Source: Cognatishimia activa
GTDB taxonomy: Bacteria > Pseudomonadota > Alphaproteobacteria > Rhodobacterales > Rhodobacteraceae
NCBI RefSeq assembly: GCF_001458335.1
Contig: NZ_CYTO01000009.1
Location: 444,385 to 508,384, forward strand
DNA length: 64,000 nucleotides
Reading direction: 5' to 3'
Shown: piece after piece, positions 35,481-44,967 of the stretch
Layout: every line of letters begins with the position of its first letter
Position numbering within the stretch: the first letter of the stretch is position 1
Program-made: the position numbers and the translations under genes
The notes under the pieces: generated by a model
Database searches by the model: none
What the model saw: only the letters and a program-made list of their open reading frames with translations
Told to the model about the DNA's origin: nothing

Positions 35481-36221
35481 TTAATGGCCTAGGTAAACTT
35501 CGACGACCTTTGGGTCGTTCTGGACGTGATCCATGGAGCCTTCGCTGAGCAACTCGCCGCGATGCAAAACCGTGACGCGCGTCGCGATGTCGGCCACAAA
35601 ACCCATGTCGTGTTCGATCACGATCACGGAACGGTCCTGGATAATGCGGTTGAGAAGCTCGGCAGTTTTCTTACGTTCCGCGACCGACATCCCGGCCACC
35701 GGTTCATCCAGCATCAACAGCTCGGGGTCTTGGATCAGCAGCATCCCAATCTCGAGCCATTGTTTTTGGCCATGGCTGAGATAGGCCGCTTTTTCATCCA
35801 GTTGATCGGTAAGGAAAATGGTTTCCGCGATCTCTTGAATGCGGTCCTTCACCGCCTGATCTTGTTTAAAGAAGACCGCACCAAACACACCGTGGCCTTT
35901 GGGGTAGGAGAGTTCGAGGTTCTCAAAGACCGAGAGATCTTCGTACACACTTGGCGTTTGGAACTTGCGCCCAACACCGGCATGCACGATCTGGTCTTCG
36001 CGCATATCTAAGAGGTTCATACCCTTGAACTTCACGGTGCCCCCGGTGGCTTTGGTGCGACCGCAGATTAGGTCCAAGACGGTGGTCTTACCCGCTCCGT
36101 TTGGGCCAATGATCACCCGGCACTCGTTGGGTTCAACATAGAAGCTGAGATCATCGACTGCCTTAAAGCCATCAAAGGAGACGGTCAGATCTTCGACGCT
36201 GAGAATAAAACGTTCTGACAT
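35481..36221 (-). CDS. urtD: Urea/short-chain amide ABC transporter ATP-binding protein UrtD
   Basis: 246 residues, LivG-like. Walker A GPNGAGKTT, Walker B LLMLDEPVAGMSVAE, and LSHGQKQWLEIGMLL in place of the usual LSGGQ; this LSHGQKQWLEI signature is normal for UrtD. FMN-like extensions are absent. It lies 9 bp after urtC. Confidence 0.92.
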   Translation of the reverse strand: MSERFILSVEDLTVSFDGFKAVDDLSFYVEPNECRVIIGPNGAGKTTVLDLICGRTKATGGTVKFKGMNLLDMREDQIVHAGVGRKFQTPSVYEDLSVFENLELSYPKGHGVFGAVFFKQDQAVKDRIQEIAETIFLTDQLDEKAAYLSHGQKQWLEIGMLLIQDPELLMLDEPVAGMSVAERKKTAELLNRIIQDRSVIVIEHDMGFVADIATRVTVLHRGELLSEGSMDHVQNDPKVVEVYLGH

Positions 36222-36230
36222 TGGATGCTC

Positions 36231-37358
36231 CTATTCTGCCGGTGCTTTGTTAGGGCCGGGTGCTTCAGCAACCTTGGTTTTTTTCAGGGTCTTCTCGATC
36301 CAAGGTTCAACTTTTTCGGACCAAAGACCTGCCAATCCGTTGGGGAAGGCCATCACAACGGCGATGAACAAACCACCAAGGCCAAGCAGCCAAAGTTCTG
36401 GGAAACCTTCAGAGAAGGTGGTTTTGGCGAGGTTCACCAAAAGCGCGCCGTAGACCGCGCCAAGGATGGATAGCCGTCCGCCAACGGCGCAGAAAATTAC
36501 CATCTCGATCGAAGGTACGATGCCCACGAGGGTAGGGGACATAAAGCCAACCTGTAGGGTGAACATTGCGCCACCGATGCCCGCAAAGGCCGCACCAAGA
36601 CAGAAGATGAAGATCTTAAAGTTCGCGACGTTATAACCCGAGAAGCGTACGCGATCCTCTTGGTCGCGCATGGCGATCAAGAGCCGCCCTAGTTTCGACT
36701 TGCGCACAAACTGCGCCACAAACAGGACCGCGAAAAGCAGGACGCCATTGACGAAATAAAGGATGTTCTTGGCTTCGTCCGTGCGGATGTCCCATCCCAT
36801 CAGGGTGCGCAGATCCGTGATGCCATTCACACCGCCGGTATAGCCCTGTTGACCGATGATCAGGATCGTCAGGATCGCAGCGAAGGCCTGTGTAATGATT
36901 GCGAAGTAAACACCGCCCACACGCCGGGTGAACATGGCGAACCCGATGATAAAGGCAAAGACGACCGGCACCATGACCACAGCCAACATTGTAAAACCTA
37001 GGCTGTAGAAGGGTTGCCACCACACTGGCAGTTCCGTCAGTTGGTTCCAGTCCATAAAGTCTGGAATGCCAGGTGTGGATTGGATGGATGTGTTCTCTGG
37101 CGTGGATGCTTCAAGCTTCAGAAACATCGCCATGCAATAACCGCCAAGCCCGAAGAAGATACCCTGACCAAGGCTGAGGATGCCCCCCGCACCCCAGCAC
37201 AAGGCCAGACCGATCGCCACAAAGGCGTAGGTCAGGTATTTGCCAAACAAGTTCAGGCGGAAGGTGTCGAGCGCAAGTGGCAGGACAAGAAAGATGACCA
37301 CCGCAAGGATCACAAATCCCAAGAGCTCTTTGCGGTTCATGTAATTGGACAGTGTCAT
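36231..37358 (-). CDS. urtC: Urea/short-chain amide ABC transporter permease UrtC
   Basis: 375 residues, LivM-like, about ten membrane segments. GAGGILSLGQGIFFGLGGYCMAMFLKLE and the QGYTGGVNGITDL loop are typical of UrtC, as are the RVRFSGYNVANFKIFIFCLGAAFAGIGG and VGIVPSIEMVIFCAVGGR segments. It pairs with UrtB. It lies 12 bp after urtB. Confidence 0.93.
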   Translation of the reverse strand: MTLSNYMNRKELLGFVILAVVIFLVLPLALDTFRLNLFGKYLTYAFVAIGLALCWGAGGILSLGQGIFFGLGGYCMAMFLKLEASTPENTSIQSTPGIPDFMDWNQLTELPVWWQPFYSLGFTMLAVVMVPVVFAFIIGFAMFTRRVGGVYFAIITQAFAAILTILIIGQQGYTGGVNGITDLRTLMGWDIRTDEAKNILYFVNGVLLFAVLFVAQFVRKSKLGRLLIAMRDQEDRVRFSGYNVANFKIFIFCLGAAFAGIGGAMFTLQVGFMSPTLVGIVPSIEMVIFCAVGGRLSILGAVYGALLVNLAKTTFSEGFPELWLLGLGGLFIAVVMAFPNGLAGLWSEKVEPWIEKTLKKTKVAEAPGPNKAPAE

Positions 37359-37370
37359 TCCGATGGCTCC

Positions 37371-38297
37371 TTATTTACGCAGTTTCAAGGCAAAGAGGCC
37401 TTGCGGACGGATCATCAGGATGCCGACGACAACCAGCAGGGTGATGACCTTTGCCATGGAGCCAGAAAGGAAGAATTCCATGATCGACTGCGCCTGAGAG
37501 ATAGAGAACGCGCTGGCGATCGTACCGAGCAAGGACGCCGCGCCGCCGAAGACGACTACAAGGAAGGTGTCGACGATATACAGCTGGCCAGCGGTTGGGC
37601 CGGTAGATCCGATCATCGTGAAGGCAGAGCCTGCGACACCGGCCACACCGCACCCGATGCCAAAGGTCAGACGGTCGGTCCATTCGGTGTTGATGCCGAC
37701 AGCCCCAGCCATCACGCGGTTCTGGTTGATGGCGCGCACTTGGCGACCCCAAGTCGAGCGGAACATCATGATGTAAACCGCCAGCGAGATGCTCACCGCG
37801 AGAACCATCACAAAGATACCGTTGATCGGAATTTCAATCAGATCAGTAAGCGGCAAAGAGCCCATCATCCAATCGGGGATGCTGACGCCCACTTCACGTG
37901 CGCCAAATACACTGCGGTAAATCTGTTGCAGGATCAGGCTGAGGCCCCAAGTGGCCAAAAGCGTATCCAAAGGACGCTTATATAGGTGCCGGATCATGGC
38001 CCATTCGACCAATAACCCGAGAGCGCCAGACGCTATGAAGGCCAAAAACATGGCGACAAAGAAATATGCGCCAAAGAGCCCGGGCATGTAAGCCGAGAAA
38101 ATGTTTGAAACAATGTAAGTGACGTAAGCGCCAAGGATCATGAACTCGCCATGCGCCATGTTGATCACGCCCATCTGCCCAAAGATGATTGCGAGGCCGA
38201 GTGCCATCAGGACAAAAACGGAAAAGAGAATTAAGCCCGCAAAGCCTTGCATGGCGAAAATCGCGCCAAGCTCGGCCGTAGAGTAGTCAGCAAACAT
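37371..38297 (-). CDS. urtB: Urea/short-chain amide ABC transporter permease UrtB
   Basis: 308 residues, LivH-like with about eight membrane segments. GLAIIFGQMGVINMAHGEFMILGAYVTY is the family core. At 308 residues it is the short form; many UrtB proteins are over 500 residues because of an N-terminal periplasmic domain that is missing here, closer to FmdE-type amide permeases. A hairpin separates it from urtA upstream. Confidence 0.9.
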   Translation of the reverse strand: MFADYSTAELGAIFAMQGFAGLILFSVFVLMALGLAIIFGQMGVINMAHGEFMILGAYVTYIVSNIFSAYMPGLFGAYFFVAMFLAFIASGALGLLVEWAMIRHLYKRPLDTLLATWGLSLILQQIYRSVFGAREVGVSIPDWMMGSLPLTDLIEIPINGIFVMVLAVSISLAVYIMMFRSTWGRQVRAINQNRVMAGAVGINTEWTDRLTFGIGCGVAGVAGSAFTMIGSTGPTAGQLYIVDTFLVVVFGGAASLLGTIASAFSISQAQSIMEFFLSGSMAKVITLLVVVGILMIRPQGLFALKLRK

Positions 38298-38325
38298 GCC
38301 TGCCTCCGGTCGATGTAAGGGGGGT

Positions 38326-38355
38326 GCCAGCCCGGGGAGTTAAACGCGGGCTGGC
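38326..38355 (-). terminator. Intercistronic hairpin between urtA and urtB
   Basis: Perfect 9-base arms GCCAGCCCG (38326-38334) and CGGGCTGGC (38347-38355) around a 12-base loop, 22 bp after the urtA stop on the minus strand. No clear T-run. It probably protects the urtA message or lowers read-through into the permeases. Confidence 0.62.
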
Positions 38356-38377
38356 GAGGGGAAGTTCCGGTTCGGGT

Positions 38378-39649
38378 TTATTGGTACCCTTCTGGGAACG
38401 GGTCAGGTTCCACGAGGTCAGCGGTCTCAAAGACAACCTCATATTGACCATCAGCCTGCGCTTTACCGACGCGCGTTTTGGACCAAAGGTGATGGTTTTC
38501 GTGGACCTTCACATATCCTTCCGGTGCGGATGGAAGTTCGATGCCAACCTGAGCCGCGCGAACTTTATCGACGTCGAAGCTTCCAGCTTTTTCTACCGCC
38601 GCTTTCCAGAGCCATGGACCAAGATATGCGGCCTGTGTCACGTCGCCGATCACGATGTCCTCGCCCCACATTTCTTTGAAGGCTTTCACGAATTCCAGGT
38701 TGTTTTCGTTCTGCAGGGATTGGAAGTACTTCATGCAGGCATAAGACCCGGCGATGTTTTCGCCGCCAATGCCGCGGATTTCGTCCTCGGTCACAGAGAT
38801 GGTCAGAACAAGTGGCTTCTCAGCCGCTGGGTCGATACCTGCCGCAGTCAGCTGTTTGTAGAAGGCAACGTTAGAGCCACCCACAACAATCGCGTAGATC
38901 ACGTCAGGCTTTTTCAAGCGGATCTTGTTGATCACAGAGTTAAACTGGGTGTGGCCCAGAGGATAATATTCCTCGCCAACAACTTTACAGCCGTCCATGA
39001 AGTTTTCGATGTGCTTACGCGCGATCTTGTTGGATGTGCGTGGCCAGATGTAGTCAGAACCCAAGAGATAGAAGGTCTTCGCACCTTTCTCTTTGTTCAC
39101 CCAGTCCAGACCCGCGATGATCTGCTGTGTGGCTTCTTGACCGGTGTAGATCACGTTCGGGCTTTCTTCCAAACCTTCATAGAAGGTCGGGTAATAAAGG
39201 AAGCCGTTATACTGTTCGAACACTGGTAGAACCGCTTTGCGGCTTGCGGAGGTCCAGCAGCCCATGACGCTGGCCACTTTGTCGTTCACCAGCAGCTTTT
39301 TGGCTTTTTCCGCAAAAGTCGGCCAGTCGGATGCGCCGTCTTCTTGAACATATTCGATTTTACGGCCCAAGATGCCGCCTTGTGCGTTGATCTGCTCAAT
39401 CGCCAGTTTTTCGGCCTGTACAGAACCCGTTTCAGAAATCGCCATGGTGCCTGTGATCGAGTGCAGGATACCGCAGGTCACTGTATCATCGGTCACAGCA
39501 AGACCAGTCGTGTTCACCGCAGATGTTGGATAATCAGCAGCTTTCAACCCTTTTGGCATAAACAGAGTGCCGGTCAGCGCCGCACCTCCTGCGAGCATGG
39601 CGCGACGGCTCATACCCTGTGAAACATTGGTTTTTCCCTTGTCAGACAT
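38378..39649 (-). CDS. urtA: Urea/short-chain amide ABC transporter substrate-binding protein UrtA
   Basis: 423 residues. The N-terminus holds a twin-arginine signal (GMSRRAMLAGGAAL, about 12-25), so it is probably exported folded. The mature part is a type-I binding fold of the urea/amide group: VTCGILHSITGTMAISETGSV, VMGCWTSASRKAVLPVFEQY, LLGSDYIWPRTSNK. These match UrtA and the related FmdD amide-binding protein of Methylophilus; with fmdA on the same transcript, formamide and urea are both plausible. It is the first gene of the minus-strand operon. Confidence 0.93.
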   Translation of the reverse strand: MSDKGKTNVSQGMSRRAMLAGGAALTGTLFMPKGLKAADYPTSAVNTTGLAVTDDTVTCGILHSITGTMAISETGSVQAEKLAIEQINAQGGILGRKIEYVQEDGASDWPTFAEKAKKLLVNDKVASVMGCWTSASRKAVLPVFEQYNGFLYYPTFYEGLEESPNVIYTGQEATQQIIAGLDWVNKEKGAKTFYLLGSDYIWPRTSNKIARKHIENFMDGCKVVGEEYYPLGHTQFNSVINKIRLKKPDVIYAIVVGGSNVAFYKQLTAAGIDPAAEKPLVLTISVTEDEIRGIGGENIAGSYACMKYFQSLQNENNLEFVKAFKEMWGEDIVIGDVTQAAYLGPWLWKAAVEKAGSFDVDKVRAAQVGIELPSAPEGYVKVHENHHLWSKTRVGKAQADGQYEVVFETADLVEPDPFPEGYQ

Positions 39650-39735
39650 ATCGCTTCCTTTTCAGTGCGCTTAAAAAACGGGCGATTCTGGCTCACCCGG
39701 CTGACAATCATGTTCGTTGGCAATGCTGCAGTGCA

Positions 39736-39757
39736 GTATACGTCAAATGACGTATAC
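39736..39757. promoter_or_regulatory. Perfect inverted repeat in the urtA / sensor-kinase divergent region
   Basis: Ten-base arms GTATACGTCA (39736-39745) and TGACGTATAC (39748-39757) with a 2-base AA spacer. It lies 87 bp upstream of urtA and 134 bp upstream of the preferred kinase start, in a 241-bp gap. Dyads of TACGT type suit a dimeric LuxR-class response regulator such as that at 43213. I find no second copy in the window. Confidence 0.7.
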
Positions 39758-39890
39758 CGGTGCGCGTTTTGAGCAGTATTCTCATTCCTCAGGTGATCGG
39801 AAATTTTGGGGAAACACGTCGCCGCGAAAATTTGGGTGTTGCCTACATCCTTGTTTTCAATCGGAGATTGTGTGTTGGGGACGTCTGAAA

Positions 39891-42800
39891 ATGGCTATGG
39901 CATTTGGCGCGACCCGTGAGAAGCGCAAATATAATCGTTGGGTTGCCAACGAAACGATGGAGGATTTTGCCCTCCGCTTTACGGCACGCCGCGCGCGCCG
40001 CTGGAGCTACGGGCGCGTTGCAAATACGGCGCTGGGCTCAATTTCCTTTTTGGCTTTGGAAGCGATCGGCGCCGCCATCACGCTGACCTATGGGTTCGAC
40101 ATTGCGATCGTTGCAATCATGATGGTTGGCGCGATCTTATTTCTGACGGGTTTGCCCATTTCCTATTATGCGGCGCGCTATGGATTAGACATCGATCTTC
40201 TGACCCGAGGCGCGGGCTTTGGCTATATCGGCTCGACGATCACATCGCTGATCTACGCGTCATTTACATTTATATTCTTTGCGTTAGAGGCTGCGATATT
40301 GGCCCTTGCGCTGGAATTCTGCCTAAGAATTCCACTGTTCGTCGGCTACGTGGTCAGTTCCCTAATCGTCATTCCGCTGGTGGTTCATGGGTTCTCCAAA
40401 ATCTCTACCTTCCAGACTTGGACGCAGCCGCTTTGGGTGCTTTTGCACATCATGCCTTTCGTGTGCCTGGCATTTGTGGGCTACGATATCGACACATGGA
40501 CCGGGTTTTCCGGCCCGTCTGACGTTCCAGATGCGTCACGCCTGCTGATGTTTGGAGCGGCGTCCGGGGTCATATTCTCCTTGGTTGCACAAATTGGCGA
40601 ACAGGTAGACTTCTTGCGCTTCTTGCCCGAACCCAAAACGCCACAAGAACGCAAGAAATGGTGGATCGCACTGGTGGCCGCTGGACCCGGTTGGTCCATC
40701 TTAGGCGTCCTCAAAATGCTGGCGGGCTCCTATCTCGTGACTTTGGCAGTCCGCGAAGGGGTTGCTTTGGAAGTGGCTGGCGACCCGACGCGTATGTATT
40801 ACATCGCCTTTGATCAATTCATCGGATCCCCCTTTTTGGTGCTGGCGCTGACCGGCGTCTTTGTCACGCTGTCCCAGCTCAAGATTAACGTGACCAACGC
40901 CTATGCCGGCTCCATTGCTTGGTCGAATTTCTTCTCCCGCCTAACCAAAACCCACCCCGGCCGCGTTGTCTGGCTGGTCTTTAACGTGTGCATCGCGCTG
41001 ATGTTGATGGAATTGGGCGTCTTTACGGGCCTCGAACATGTCTTAGGCGTCTACTCCCACGTTGCGGTGGCATGGATTGGGGCCCTGGTGGCTGATTTGG
41101 TGATCAACAAGCCTTTGGGACTAAGTCCAAAGGGGATCGAATTCCGCCGAGCACATCTTTACGACATCAATCCGGTTGGAATTGGGGCGATGTTTGCGGC
41201 CTGCATCCTCTCTTTTATGGCTTATAGCGGCCTACTTGGGCCGTTGTTGGAAGCGTTCTCTTCCTTTGTTGCCCTTGGCGCTTCCTTCGCCCTTGCACCC
41301 GTGATCGCCTATGTCACCAAAGGCAAATATTACCTGGTGCGCGAAGCGGCGCCAAATCTCACTGGAACCCAGACCTGCAACGTGTGTGAGTACAGCTTTG
41401 ACCCTGAAGATATGACAAACTGCCCTTTTCACGGAGGGCATGTTTGCTCGCTCTGCTGCACGCTTGAAACGTCGTGTCATGATGAATGCCGCACCGAAGC
41501 TGGCCTGAAGGTAAATATCCAGCGTTGGCTCTTTTCCTATTTGCCTGCACCGATCGCTCAGCTTTTGATGACGCGTTTGGCGCAGTTTTTGTTAGCCACA
41601 CTGGCGATCTCAATTGCTGTTGGGACCTTGTTGCTGGTGATACGAAACCACGAAGGTGAAGCGAATTTTGATGCGGTTCTGACCGTGCTTTATGGCTCCG
41701 CTGTCATTGTTATTGGCATTTGCGTGTGGATGTTCTTGCTGATTGGGGAAAGTCGGAAGAAGGCCACGGAGGAAGCAGAACGGCAAACGGATCGGTTGCT
41801 CAAAGAAATCCGTGCGCATGAGCGTACGGACCGAGCGCTGCAAAAGGCCAAGGAAAAGGCAGAAGCCGCCAATAGTGCCAAAACCCGTTACATGTCAGGC
41901 CTCAGCCACGAACTGCGCACGCCACTAAATGCGATCTATGGCTTCGCCCAATTGTTAGAGAAGGACAGCGCATTAGGGCCTTGGCAATCATCCCTTTCAA
42001 GCATTCGCCGCTCAAGCGAGCATCTGGCGGGTTTGATTGACGGTTTGCTTGACATTTCCCGCATCGAAGCGGGACGTCTAGAAATCATGAATGACCGCAT
42101 CAACCTTGTGGTCTTCCTCAGTCAGGTTGCGTCAATTTTTGAAGAAGAGGCACGCAATAAGGGCATCTCTTTTGAACTGAAAACCCATGGCAATCTGCCG
42201 GCCTTTGTCAAATCCGATGAGAAGCGCCTTCGCCAGATCATCATCAACCTGCTGTCCAATGCCATTCGCTATACCAACAATGGTTCTGTGCGTCTGAACT
42301 TCTCATACCGCAACGAAGTCGCGATCATCGAAGTCATTGATACCGGCGTCGGGATCGCATCTGATCATCTTGAAAGTATCTGGAGGCCATTTGAGCGCGG
42401 CGAGCGACGGGGTGGGCAGGGCTCTGGGTTGGGTTTGACCATCACAAAGCTGCTTGTAGAGGTGCTTGGCGGCGACATTGGTGTTGAAAGCGTTCAGGGA
42501 AAAGGCAGCACCTTTACGGTACGGCTCATGTTGCCTTCAGTGACACCAAGTGCGTTTGAACCAACAATGAGTGAGAGCGATAGCAGCACGCTTCCCGTGA
42601 CGGGGTATGAAGGGCCGCGCAAAACAATTTTGGTCGTTGATGATGACTTCAATCACTTGGCACTCATTGACAGTTTTCTAAGTGGTTTTGGCTTCGTGGT
42701 TCTTAGCGCACCGACCGTTGATATGGCCGAGGCGATGCTGGCAGATGCCAATGCAGATATCATTTTGCTGGATATCGACATGCCCGGACGAGATGGTTGG

Positions 42801-43220
42801 AGCTTTGCGCGACAACTCAGGTCAAGCAAACACGCCAGTACCCCAATCGCGATGATCTCTGGGCACGCCCATGAGGAAGGGCTCCATCGGTCTGAAATTG
42901 GTTTGCACGATGCTTTCTTGGCGAAGCCTTACAACCTGGATGATCTCCTGTTGCAAATCGCAGAACTTCTCAAGGTCAAACTTGTCTTCAAAGAAGCGCA
43001 AGATTCAGACTTCCATTGTCTTCTGACCGAGGAAGATACCAATCGCCTGATCGAATTTGCCCAAATCGGTCATGTCAGCGCGCTGCGCAAACTACTCTTG
43101 GAACTCAAAATTGCGCGGACCGGACCAGACAGGCTGATGTCAGAAATTAATAGCAAGCTGGAAAGCTTTGATATGGCGGGGCTCGTCGAAATTCTAAGGG
43201 AGCACGAAAGCCATGAATGA
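39891..43220 (+). CDS. NCS1 permease-hybrid histidine kinase fusion
   Basis: 1109 residues from ATG 39891, which has GGGGAC upstream; a start at 39717 would run through the inverted repeat. Residues about 20-480 are a nucleobase:cation symporter-1 fold with some 12 membrane segments (ALGSISFLALEAIGAAITL; LTRGAGFGYIGSTITSLIYAS; QLKINVTNAYAGSIAWSNFF). Residues 496-533 form a Cys-rich cluster (8 Cys, CNVC...CSLCC...CHDEC). Two more membrane helices (about 563-620) lead to a coiled coil and the kinase: H673 in SHELRTPLN, N-box near 786, DTGVGI 817, GSGLGLT 844. A receiver with D961 follows. It probably senses a transported or bound amide, urea or related nucleobase product. Ends 8 bases inside the regulator gene. 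Confidence 0.9.
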   Translation: MAMAFGATREKRKYNRWVANETMEDFALRFTARRARRWSYGRVANTALGSISFLALEAIGAAITLTYGFDIAIVAIMMVGAILFLTGLPISYYAARYGLDIDLLTRGAGFGYIGSTITSLIYASFTFIFFALEAAILALALEFCLRIPLFVGYVVSSLIVIPLVVHGFSKISTFQTWTQPLWVLLHIMPFVCLAFVGYDIDTWTGFSGPSDVPDASRLLMFGAASGVIFSLVAQIGEQVDFLRFLPEPKTPQERKKWWIALVAAGPGWSILGVLKMLAGSYLVTLAVREGVALEVAGDPTRMYYIAFDQFIGSPFLVLALTGVFVTLSQLKINVTNAYAGSIAWSNFFSRLTKTHPGRVVWLVFNVCIALMLMELGVFTGLEHVLGVYSHVAVAWIGALVADLVINKPLGLSPKGIEFRRAHLYDINPVGIGAMFAACILSFMAYSGLLGPLLEAFSSFVALGASFALAPVIAYVTKGKYYLVREAAPNLTGTQTCNVCEYSFDPEDMTNCPFHGGHVCSLCCTLETSCHDECRTEAGLKVNIQRWLFSYLPAPIAQLLMTRLAQFLLATLAISIAVGTLLLVIRNHEGEANFDAVLTVLYGSAVIVIGICVWMFLLIGESRKKATEEAERQTDRLLKEIRAHERTDRALQKAKEKAEAANSAKTRYMSGLSHELRTPLNAIYGFAQLLEKDSALGPWQSSLSSIRRSSEHLAGLIDGLLDISRIEAGRLEIMNDRINLVVFLSQVASIFEEEARNKGISFELKTHGNLPAFVKSDEKRLRQIIINLLSNAIRYTNNGSVRLNFSYRNEVAIIEVIDTGVGIASDHLESIWRPFERGERRGGQGSGLGLTITKLLVEVLGGDIGVESVQGKGSTFTVRLMLPSVTPSAFEPTMSESDSSTLPVTGYEGPRKTILVVDDDFNHLALIDSFLSGFGFVVLSAPTVDMAEAMLADANADIILLDIDMPGRDGWSFARQLRSSKHASTPIAMISGHAHEEGLHRSEIGLHDAFLAKPYNLDDLLLQIAELLKVKLVFKEAQDSDFHCLLTEEDTNRLIEFAQIGHVSALRKLLLELKIARTGPDRLMSEINSKLESFDMAGLVEILREHESHE

Positions 43221-44112
43221 TTTTGGATCTCAGAGCATAGCGCTGGTGGTGGATGATAACCCGGAATCTTTGGGGATGGTTTCCGCCGCTCTTGAAACCC
43301 AAGGCCTGACGGTTCTCGTCGCGAAAGACGGACATTCTGCGATCCAACTGACAGAGCGTGTGCAGCCTGACGTTATCTTGATGGATGCAATTATGCCGGA
43401 GCTTGATGGCTTTGAAACGTGCCGCATTCTGAAAACCGGACCCAACCCAACCCTTGCACCGATTATCTTTATGACGGGCCTGAGTGACCAGGAACACGTG
43501 GTCAAAGGCCTTCAGGCAGGAGGTGTCGACTACATTACGAAGCCGGTTGTGATCGAGGAATTGCTTGCGCGTATGACAACGCATGTCCTGAACTCGCGCC
43601 TTTTACAAAGCGCGCGACAAGCGATCGACGCCTCTGAAAGACTTGTTTTGGCTTTCGGCAAGGACGGTGACCTAAAGTGGGGGTCGCAAAAAGCCCTTGA
43701 GGTGAAAAACGCCGGAAACCTTGATCTGGAGACCGCTGCGTTCAAAGCGTGGCTGCGCAGTTGTATTGCACAGCCGGTGTCCTCGATAGCGCCGTATGAA
43801 AGCGAACAGAGCACACTACAGTTTATTGGTTATTCGGATGCCCAAGAGATCTTGGTGAAGCTCGTTGCCAAACAATCGGAAACAAATGAAGAGACGCTGA
43901 GGGTGGCGTTTGGTTTAACCGCTCGGGAAGCAGAGGTTTTGTTTTGGCTCACGCTCGGAAAAACCAACCGTGACATCAGTGCGATCCTGTCGCTGAGCGC
44001 GCGGACGGTGAACAAACACTTAGAACAAGTGTTTCAAAAGATGGGTGTCGACAATCGCACATCGGCAGCGGTTTTGGCGGATCGGCAGCTGAATTTGGAA
44101 CATCGGGACTAA
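43213..44112 (+). CDS. LuxR-family response regulator
   Basis: 299 residues. An N-terminal receiver has the acidic pair DD (14-15), phospho-acceptor D58 in LMDAIMPELDG, and the Lys in YITKPV. A linker of about 100 residues follows, with no match I recognise. The C-terminal LuxR helix-turn-helix is LTAREAEVLFWLTLGKTNRDIS ... RTVNKHLEQVFQKMGV (about 236-290). It overlaps the kinase gene by 8 bases, so the two form a two-component system. The nearest target is the divergent urtABCDE-fmdAB operon, through the repeat at 39736. Confidence 0.9.
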   Translation: MNDFGSQSIALVVDDNPESLGMVSAALETQGLTVLVAKDGHSAIQLTERVQPDVILMDAIMPELDGFETCRILKTGPNPTLAPIIFMTGLSDQEHVVKGLQAGGVDYITKPVVIEELLARMTTHVLNSRLLQSARQAIDASERLVLAFGKDGDLKWGSQKALEVKNAGNLDLETAAFKAWLRSCIAQPVSSIAPYESEQSTLQFIGYSDAQEILVKLVAKQSETNEETLRVAFGLTAREAEVLFWLTLGKTNRDISAILSLSARTVNKHLEQVFQKMGVDNRTSAAVLADRQLNLEHRD

Positions 44113-44202
44113 TTAAAGCTTTGTTATTTATAGGTTTGATGTAACCGAACCTCTCCGAGGTGAACCGGCTGACTACTTTTATCAAGCGCCGTGAATTCGC
44201 CC

Positions 44203-44949
44203 TTACGGAGACACAAATTCCGGCAGGGATTGAGTGCTTTCTGAAACGGAAACTTCCCTAAACATCGCGCACCCACCGTCGATGATGTCTTGGGCAGGGG
44301 TGTAGTCAAAGCTGTCATAGAATGTATCGGCACCATAATCCTTAAGCGAGACGTCTTGCCATTCAGAGACGATGTGTTCGTAGTTTTTGGACAGAACCCG
44401 CGAACGCGGTGCGAGATTACTGACCAAAACCAGTCCAGTGGGTTTGCAGCCGATCACTGTGATTTTGAGATCCGGGCGATAGCGTTGCAAGATCGGGATC
44501 AGTTTCCAAACATCGCCGGTCCACGCCTCTTCCGGGGCGTCCTCCACATTGCGTGTGGTCATGTCGTAGTCGTAAGGGCAGCAATCATGCAGTGCGATCA
44601 CACCGCCGGGCAAGGAATTACGCTCGGTATTGATGAAATCTCGCAGCAAGAACTCCATCAAGTGCATCCCATCCAGAAAGCTAAAGCTGAGCTTTGCTTT
44701 GAGCGCGCTGAGAACCTTGCTCTCAAAGAAATCATCGCTGGTCTGTTGAAAGCAAAGCAATGCAGGTTTTTGGCCGATTACATTGGTTTCAATGCGAAAA
44801 AACGGATCAACTGCAATGGTTTTGCTACGTACGGGTTCAAAGGTTCGTCCGGTGCGGCAGCCGACCTCCATGTACCAATCAAAAAGGTTGGCTTGATGGA
44901 TGTTCCTGAGAAATCGCACATAGCGCATGTCGTCTGGTCGGTTAAACAT
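44203..44949 (-). CDS. Methyltransferase-like protein of unknown role
   Basis: 248 residues. YMEVGCRTGRTF resembles a degenerate SAM-binding motif I (E-x-G-x-x-G), followed by KTIAVDPFFR (motif II acidic position), LSFSFLDGMHLMEFLLRDF and GGVIALHDCCPYDYD, a pattern found in Methyltransf_24 and related cell-surface-sugar proteins. It lies 18 bp after the GT61 gene on the same strand, so a joint role in polysaccharide or glycan modification is likely. The catalytic activity is uncertain. Confidence 0.62.
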   Translation of the reverse strand: MFNRPDDMRYVRFLRNIHQANLFDWYMEVGCRTGRTFEPVRSKTIAVDPFFRIETNVIGQKPALLCFQQTSDDFFESKVLSALKAKLSFSFLDGMHLMEFLLRDFINTERNSLPGGVIALHDCCPYDYDMTTRNVEDAPEEAWTGDVWKLIPILQRYRPDLKITVIGCKPTGLVLVSNLAPRSRVLSKNYEHIVSEWQDVSLKDYGADTFYDSFDYTPAQDIIDGGCAMFREVSVSESTQSLPEFVSP

Positions 44950-44967
44950 TGCTCTTCCTCATCTGCA

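Noticed and set aside
38324-39229. 301-codon plus-strand frame opposite urtA
   Set aside because: Antisense shadow of the urtA gene, with composition unlike a real protein.
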